From contig NZ_JBHRTO010000002.1 of NCBI RefSeq assembly GCF_042646385.1, positions 62,001 through 126,000 of the forward strand: a stretch of DNA of 64,000 bases, read 5' to 3'. Below, piece after piece: positions 59,002-64,000 of this stretch (its first letter is position 1; each line of letters starts with the position of its first letter). The notes beneath the pieces are model-generated. The model was not told where the DNA came from, did no database searches, and was given only the letters and a program-made list of their open reading frames with translations. The position numbers and the translations under genes are program-made. The stretch comes from Cypionkella sinensis. GTDB taxonomy: Bacteria; Pseudomonadota; Alphaproteobacteria; Rhodobacterales; Rhodobacteraceae.

Positions 59002-61929
59002 TCAACCCAAAGCATCGTTGCAGCGCTGGCAAGTGCCGGGGTGTTTGTGGCTGCCCACATCCGGCAAAATCCGCCAGCAGCGCTGGCATTTCTCGCCCAT
59101 CGCCCGCTCAAACACCACACCGATGCCCGGCGTGTCGGGCAGGCGGAACGCCTCGGCAGGTTCCGGGTCAGCGGTCAGTTGCAGATCCGAGGTGATGCAG
59201 AGTTCGGCAAAATCCAGCGATTTCAGCGCGCTCAGAATGGCCGTATCGGCCACATGCACCACGGGTGCCGCCTCAAGGCTTGCCCCGATCACCTTGGCGG
59301 TGCGCTGCACTTCCAGCGCCCCTGTAACCACACGGCGGGCGACACGGATGCCTTCCCATTTCGCGGCCAGCGCCGGGTTCAGCCATTCCGCCGGGGTTTC
59401 CGGCATATCCAGCAGATGCACCGACGAGCCCTCACCGGGGAAGCGGCAAAGCCAGACTTCTTCCATGGTGAACACCAGCACCGGGGCCAGCCAGGTGGTC
59501 AGGCGGTGGAACACGATATCCAATACCGTGCGCGCGGCGCGGCGGCGCAGGGCATCCGCCGGGTCGCAATACAGACAATCCTTGCGGATATCGAAATAGA
59601 TCGCCGACAGATCGGTGGTGGCAAAGGTGAACAGCTTCTGGAACACGCCTTGGAAATCATAGGCCGCATAGCCCTTGCGCACCTCACCGTCCAGTTCCGC
59701 CAAGCGGTGCAGCACCCACTGCTCCAGTTCCGGCATATCGGCAGGGGCGACCTTTTCGGCATCGGTGAAGCCCGCCAGATTGCCCAGCAAGAACCGCATG
59801 GTGTTGCGCAGGCGGCGATAGCTGTCGGCCACGCCTTTCAGGATTTCCTTGCCGATGCGCAGATCGACCGTGTAGTCGCTTTGCGCCACCCACAGCCGCA
59901 GAATATCCGCGCCGTATTCCTTGATGACTTCCTCGGGTGCCACGGTATTGCCGATGGATTTGGACATCTTCATGCCCTTCTCATCCAGCGTGAACCCATG
60001 CGTCAGCACACCGCGGTAAGGCGCGCGGCCCTTGGTGCCACAGGCTTGCAACATTGAGGAATGGAACCAGCCGCGATGCTGATCGGTGCCTTCCAGATAC
60101 AGGTCAGCAATGCCGTCAGCCGAGCCATCCTCGCGGTCGCGCAGCACGAAAGCATGGGTCGAGCCGCTATCGAACCACACGTCCAGCACGTCGAACACTT
60201 GGTTATATTGCGACGGATCAACGATGCCTTGCAGCACCTTTTCCTTGAACCCTTGCACATACCAGACATCCGCGCCGTCGGCCTCGAACGCTGCCTTGAT
60301 CCGCGCATTCACCTCTGCATTGCGCAGGATGAAATCGGCATCGGTCGGCTTGGCGCCCACCTTGGTAAAGCAGGTCAGCGGCACACCCCAGGCGCGTTGA
60401 CGCGAAAGCACCCAATCGGGGCGCGCTTCGATCATCGAATGCAGGCGGTTGCGCCCGGCAATCGGCGTCCAAGTCACCAACTGGTTGATCGAGTTCAGCG
60501 CCCGCTTGCGGATCGTGTCGCCATAGGTCGACATGCCGTCATCCAGCGGCTTGTCGATGGCGACAAACCACTGCGGCGTGTTGCGATAGATCACCGGAGC
60601 CTTTGAACGCCAGGAATGCGGGTAGGAATGCTTGACCTTGCCCTTGGCCAGCAGCGCACCCTGCGCGTGAAGGGCCTTGATATTGCTGACGTTGGCCGCC
60701 CCCTCTTTGCCATCCGCGCCAATGATGAACTGCCCGCCAAACAGCGGGAGGTCGGCACGGTAAGACCCATCCGCCTCGACATTATAGGTCATCGGCAGCT
60801 GGAACTTCAGCCCCATCTGGTAGTCGTCATCTCCGTGGCTGGGCGCGGTATGCACAAAACCCGTGCCCGCATCGTCGGTGACGTGATCGCCCGCGATCAT
60901 CGGAACATTATAGTCCCACTCACCGTTTCCGCCTTCAATGCCGCGATACGGATGCGAAAAGTTCATCTGTTCCAACTGGATCGCCGGCACGTCCCGGCGT
61001 TTCGCAAACTGCGTAACTTTTGCAGCCGACATTACGCTTTCAGCAAGCTTGTTCGCGAGAACGATAAGTTCGCCAACTTTAGCCGTCGAGTTGTCAGCAG
61101 CCTCAACAACCTCATACAGGCCATATTCAATCGTTGGATTGAACGCGATGGCCCGGTTTTGTGGGATCGTCCAAGGCGTCGTCGTCCAGATTACGACTGC
61201 GGCGTTACGCAAATCTTCATGAGTGCGCAGGTCAATGTCATTGGTCTGTGGAACTGAATGCGGCTTAAACCGCACCCAGATCGTATGGCTCGTGTGATCG
61301 TGATACTCGATCTCCGCCTCGGCCAAAGCCGTCTTCTCCACGGGCGACCACATCACGGGCTTGGAGCCCTGGTACAGCGAGCCATTAGTGACAAACTTCA
61401 TGAACTCATCCGCGATCACCGCTTCTGCGTGGTAATCCATGGTGAGGTAGGGCTTTTCCCACTTCCCCGTCACGCCCAACCGCTTGAACTCGGACCGTTG
61501 CACGTCAATCCAGCCCTCGGCGAATTTGCGGCATTCCTGGCGGAAGGCCACTACATTCACGTCGTCCTTGTTCAGACCCTTGGCGCGGTATTGTTCTTCG
61601 ATCTTCCATTCGATCGGCAGACCGTGGCAATCCCAACCCGGCACATAGCGCGCGTCGCGGCCCATCATCTGCTGGCTGCGCACCACCATATCCTTCAGGA
61701 TCTTGTTCAGCGCATGGCCGATGTGCAGATGGCCGTTGGCGTAAGGAGGGCCGTCATGCAGGATGAACGGCACCCGGCCCTGCTTTTCGCGCAGGCGGTC
61801 ATAGACGCCGATTTGTTCCCAACGGGCCAGCCAATCGGGTTCACGCGCAGGCAGGCCCGCGCGCATCGGAAATTCGGTTTCGGGCAGAAAAACAGTGTTG
61901 GAATAATCGGCAGTTACGTCAGCGCACAT
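59002..61929 (-). CDS. ileS: Isoleucyl-tRNA synthetase
   Basis: Class I synthetase of 975 residues charging tRNA-Ile. The HIGH motif is HLHIGH at 67-72 (PPYANGHLHIGHALNK). The editing domain follows (about 200-400, WTTTPWTIPQNRA). The KMSKS loop is GMKMSKSIGNTV, and a C-terminal zinc knuckle reads CQRCWRILPDVG ... CQRC. The ATG at 61929 gives MCADVTADYSNTVFLPETEF; the frame extends to 61974 without conserved text. Confidence 0.96.
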   Translation of the reverse strand: MCADVTADYSNTVFLPETEFPMRAGLPAREPDWLARWEQIGVYDRLREKQGRVPFILHDGPPYANGHLHIGHALNKILKDMVVRSQQMMGRDARYVPGWDCHGLPIEWKIEEQYRAKGLNKDDVNVVAFRQECRKFAEGWIDVQRSEFKRLGVTGKWEKPYLTMDYHAEAVIADEFMKFVTNGSLYQGSKPVMWSPVEKTALAEAEIEYHDHTSHTIWVRFKPHSVPQTNDIDLRTHEDLRNAAVVIWTTTPWTIPQNRAIAFNPTIEYGLYEVVEAADNSTAKVGELIVLANKLAESVMSAAKVTQFAKRRDVPAIQLEQMNFSHPYRGIEGGNGEWDYNVPMIAGDHVTDDAGTGFVHTAPSHGDDDYQMGLKFQLPMTYNVEADGSYRADLPLFGGQFIIGADGKEGAANVSNIKALHAQGALLAKGKVKHSYPHSWRSKAPVIYRNTPQWFVAIDKPLDDGMSTYGDTIRKRALNSINQLVTWTPIAGRNRLHSMIEARPDWVLSRQRAWGVPLTCFTKVGAKPTDADFILRNAEVNARIKAAFEADGADVWYVQGFKEKVLQGIVDPSQYNQVFDVLDVWFDSGSTHAFVLRDREDGSADGIADLYLEGTDQHRGWFHSSMLQACGTKGRAPYRGVLTHGFTLDEKGMKMSKSIGNTVAPEEVIKEYGADILRLWVAQSDYTVDLRIGKEILKGVADSYRRLRNTMRFLLGNLAGFTDAEKVAPADMPELEQWVLHRLAELDGEVRKGYAAYDFQGVFQKLFTFATTDLSAIYFDIRKDCLYCDPADALRRRAARTVLDIVFHRLTTWLAPVLVFTMEEVWLCRFPGEGSSVHLLDMPETPAEWLNPALAAKWEGIRVARRVVTGALEVQRTAKVIGASLEAAPVVHVADTAILSALKSLDFAELCITSDLQLTADPEPAEAFRLPDTPGIGVVFERAMGEKCQRCWRILPDVGSHKHPGTCQRCNDALG

Positions 61930-62103
61930 CGCGGCAGTCCTTTGAACATGATCGGGTTGCGGGGTGCCAAGCACCAGAATCCCGGCGTCTGAAAGCTCAG
62001 AGCGCCGGGCCGATAATTCGGAACATGCTCACGAATATGCGGTCCATGCGCGCCTTATAGAAAGCCCGCACGGAAAGGTCAAAGCCCGCTGCGTCAAAGG
62101 TGC

Positions 62104-62368
62104 ATCGACAGTCATCTCGCACGCCTTGGCGAAGGCCATCGCCTTCGCCATGCGATGCGGTTGCCGCTGAAACCGCCGGGCCCCAAAGGCCCGGCCAGCG
62201 CCCGCCCCGCCCTCGGCGGGCGCTTCTCGCCCGCCGGGTCGGGCACTGGCCTCAGGGGGTTTCTTGCTGAGCCGACTACAGGATGAGGCCGCGCCCGCGG
62301 GCGGGGAAACGCAATGCGTTTCCTGTTTCCGCCCGGAACTGCCTGCACCCATGTGCGCGACTGTCGAT
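62104..62368. repeat. Structured repeat element with terminal inverted repeats, copy B
   Basis: A 265-bp element in the opposite orientation to 6846-7090. Its ends ATCGACAGTC (62104-62113) and GACTGTCGAT (62359-62368) form a 10-bp inverted repeat. Shared internal blocks include GGAAACGCATTGCGTT, CCTGTAGTCG, GGGGCCCGGCGGTTTCAGCG and the GGCGAAGGC/GCCTTCGCC hairpin. It fills most of the 521-bp gap between ileS and the haemoglobin gene; nothing else was recognised there. Confidence 0.8.
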
Positions 62369-62450
62369 CGGCCCTCGGCCTGCCTGCGACTATGCGCAGC
62401 ATTGCGCAGCCCCGGCAGAACCGCGAGGCTGTATCGGACAGGAGTATCCA

Positions 62451-62855
62451 ATGCCCCCCCTCGCCCGCTTTGCCATCACCGCCGCAGAAATCGACCGCGT
62501 GGTCGCCGCGTTTTATGCCGCCGTGCGCCGCCATCCGATGCTGGCGCCGATCTTTGCCGCCCATGTCGAAGACTGGCCCGCGCATGAGGCGAAAATCGCC
62601 CGGTTCTGGCGCAATGCCATCCTGCTGGAGGGCGGCTACAACGGCAATCCGATGGCGGTGCATAAGGCGGCGGGCAATGTGCATCCCGGCATGTTTGACG
62701 GCTGGCTGGCGGTGTTCGACGCCACCCTGGCCCGCGAATTGCCGCCCGAGACTGCCGCCCAATGGTCCGCCCTTGCCCACCGGATCGGGCGCGGTTTGCG
62801 CTATGGCTTGGTCGATAGCGCGAAAACCGCCTCAGGTGTCCCGCTTCTGCGTTGA
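62451..62855 (+). CDS. Group III truncated haemoglobin
   Basis: Haem protein of 134 residues of the short globin family, group III. It has the HPMLAPIF B/C helix text, FWRNAILLEGGYNGNPMAVH with the likely proximal His71, and MFDGWLAVFDATL after it. Members bind oxygen or NO, and some serve in nitrosative stress. The ATG at 62451 has an ACAGGAG site. The 3' end overlaps the convergent DUF2339 gene by 24 bp. Confidence 0.9.
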   Translation: MPPLARFAITAAEIDRVVAAFYAAVRRHPMLAPIFAAHVEDWPAHEAKIARFWRNAILLEGGYNGNPMAVHKAAGNVHPGMFDGWLAVFDATLARELPPETAAQWSALAHRIGRGLRYGLVDSAKTASGVPLLR

Positions 62856-64000
62856 AACCTCGCCCGCCCAGCGGTTCAGCCACGCAAGCCCCGCCAGACA
62901 CAGCCCCAGCCCAAGGAAGCTGACCACCCGCGTCAGCCCGGTCAGGCCCGCCGCATCGAGCAGAAACACCTTGGCAATGGTCAAGCCGATCACCGCCATC
63001 GCCACCCGTCGCAACGTGCCAGACCGCCGCGCGATGGCCTGATACAAAAGCCCCGCCCCCAGCAGCATCAGCGCCAAGGTATAGCTGTAAAGCTCGCCCT
63101 GCTTCACCCCCGGCGCACCCAGCCAATCGCCCTGCCAGAACCGCCGGATCTCCAGCCCGAGATACAGCGCCAGCAGTGCCAGCCCCACGGTCAGGAAGGC
63201 CATGCGCAGCCGCCCCAGCCCCGGCAGTTTCCACACCGCCGCCAGCAAGATCAGGCCCGGCACACCGTAAGCCAGCAGCAGGCTGTCCAGCAGCATCGGT
63301 CCCACCACCAAAGCCCCCGGATCTTCGGCGTAATAGCTGAACAACGGGTTGAACGGCCCCACCGCCAGCGCCAAAGCCCCCGCCGCCAGCAGCCCCGCCA
63401 CCAGCGCAATCGCTTGCCGCAGGCGCAACAACACGCCGCCCAGTCGCGCTCGGTAGATCTGCATCAGCATCAACACCAGCCACGGCAGCGCGTTCAGGCT
63501 CATCGAGTAATGGGTGTCAAGGCTGCCAAAGGCCCCTTCCGGCAGAACCCAGCGCGTGATCAGGATATTGGCCAAAATCGCCGACAACCCCGCCGCCGCC
63601 GATTCCAACACGCCCTTGGGCAGCACCCGCCCTTCAGGCAGGATACGCAACGCCGCCACCAGCGCCACAATCACCCCGACAAAGGCCAGCAGCACTTGGC
63701 GCAGCGGGGCGATGAACGCCCAATCCAGCCCCGGATCGGCCAGCAAGCGATAGCCCAGCACCGCCACCGCCGCCTGAATGAACCAACCCATCTCGGGCAA
63801 TTTGAACCGCCGATCCAAGCCCGCCGCCACCAGCGCCAAAGCCGCAAGCGCCAAGGTCAGCGCAGTGTGGGTGGTCAGCAGGAACAGCGCGAGTGCGATC
63901 AGCGACAGCGCCGACAAGGTGGCATAGGCCGGGCGGCGTCGATCTTCGCCCTTCGCGAACATCACCGCCAGCGCCACCATCCCCGCCGCCACCGCCATCA
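62832..64000 (-). CDS. DUF2339 multi-pass membrane protein (5' part outside window)
   Basis: The visible 389 codons form at least ten hydrophobic helices and end in the DUF2339 C-terminal pattern GTLRRVAMAVIGLTIAKVFL, then LTRVVSFLGLGLCLAGLAWL. The family has up to 20 or more helices and no known function. The frame is open to the window edge, so the N-terminal half is missing. The stop lies inside the convergent haemoglobin gene. Confidence 0.88.
   Translation of the reverse strand, partial: MAVAAGMVALAVMFAKGEDRRRPAYATLSALSLIALALFLLTTHTALTLALAALALVAAGLDRRFKLPEMGWFIQAAVAVLGYRLLADPGLDWAFIAPLRQVLLAFVGVIVALVAALRILPEGRVLPKGVLESAAAGLSAILANILITRWVLPEGAFGSLDTHYSMSLNALPWLVLMLMQIYRARLGGVLLRLRQAIALVAGLLAAGALALAVGPFNPLFSYYAEDPGALVVGPMLLDSLLLAYGVPGLILLAAVWKLPGLGRLRMAFLTVGLALLALYLGLEIRRFWQGDWLGAPGVKQGELYSYTLALMLLGAGLLYQAIARRSGTLRRVAMAVIGLTIAKVFLLDAAGLTGLTRVVSFLGLGLCLAGLAWLNRWAGEVSTQKRDT

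Overview
The window reads as the chromosome of a high-GC alphaproteobacterium, most likely a member of the Rhodobacteraceae (Rhodobacterales). Supporting signs are the ybgC-tolQRAB-pal-cpoB-tilS-ftsH gene order, a phosphatidylcholine synthase of the CDP-choline type, two DUF1127 mini-proteins, a one-carbon cluster (fhs plus two folD paralogues), and prophage remnants of types common in this order. No ribosomal RNA, complete tRNA or CRISPR array was seen.

Layout. (1) 1-15067: housekeeping genes. These are a zinc-type CobW GTPase behind a Zur-like box, YebC, a DMT transporter and a YmdB-like phosphoesterase; then the Lhr-like helicase/PdeM DNA-damage pair; a membrane LytTR regulator with a matching direct repeat upstream; the one-carbon cluster fhs - chorismate mutase - small membrane protein - folD2 - folD1; a secreted RTX protein; a MOSC protein; and trans-aconitate methyltransferase (tam). 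(2) 15068-35810: a genomic island of about 20.7 kb bounded by identical 35-bp direct repeats, inserted into the 5' end of tam just behind ftsH. It carries a tight four-gene cassette (PD-(D/E)XK nuclease, RecF/SMC-like ATPase, Eco57I-like DNA methyltransferase, PLD-SNF2 helicase) that looks like an anti-phage system. It also carries transposase scraps, a set of spliced prophage remnants (terminase, tail protein, peptidoglycan hydrolase, holin), an AAA-ATPase/subtilase pair of the IetAS type, a 3' fragment of tRNA-fMet and a tyrosine integrase. (3) 35811-48674: ftsH, tilS, the Tol-Pal operon, ybgC, two poorly known genes (one a DUF2161 nuclease-like protein) and ruvCAB, all on the minus strand. 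(4) 48675-64000: DUF1127 genes, prmA, priA, transaldolase/FSA, DUF484, xerC, pcs, a DMT transporter, ogt, a LysR regulator, ileS, a truncated haemoglobin and a partial DUF2339 membrane protein.

The most interesting signals are these. The four-gene cassette has an apparently complete set of catalytic residues. The island cuts tam from its native start and supplies a replacement start. The second FolD has lost the cyclohydrolase lysine. Two copies of a structured element of about 250 bp with terminal inverted repeats lie 55 kb apart (6846-7090 and 62104-62368). Most ORFs antisense to the genes listed are high-GC shadows and were left out.
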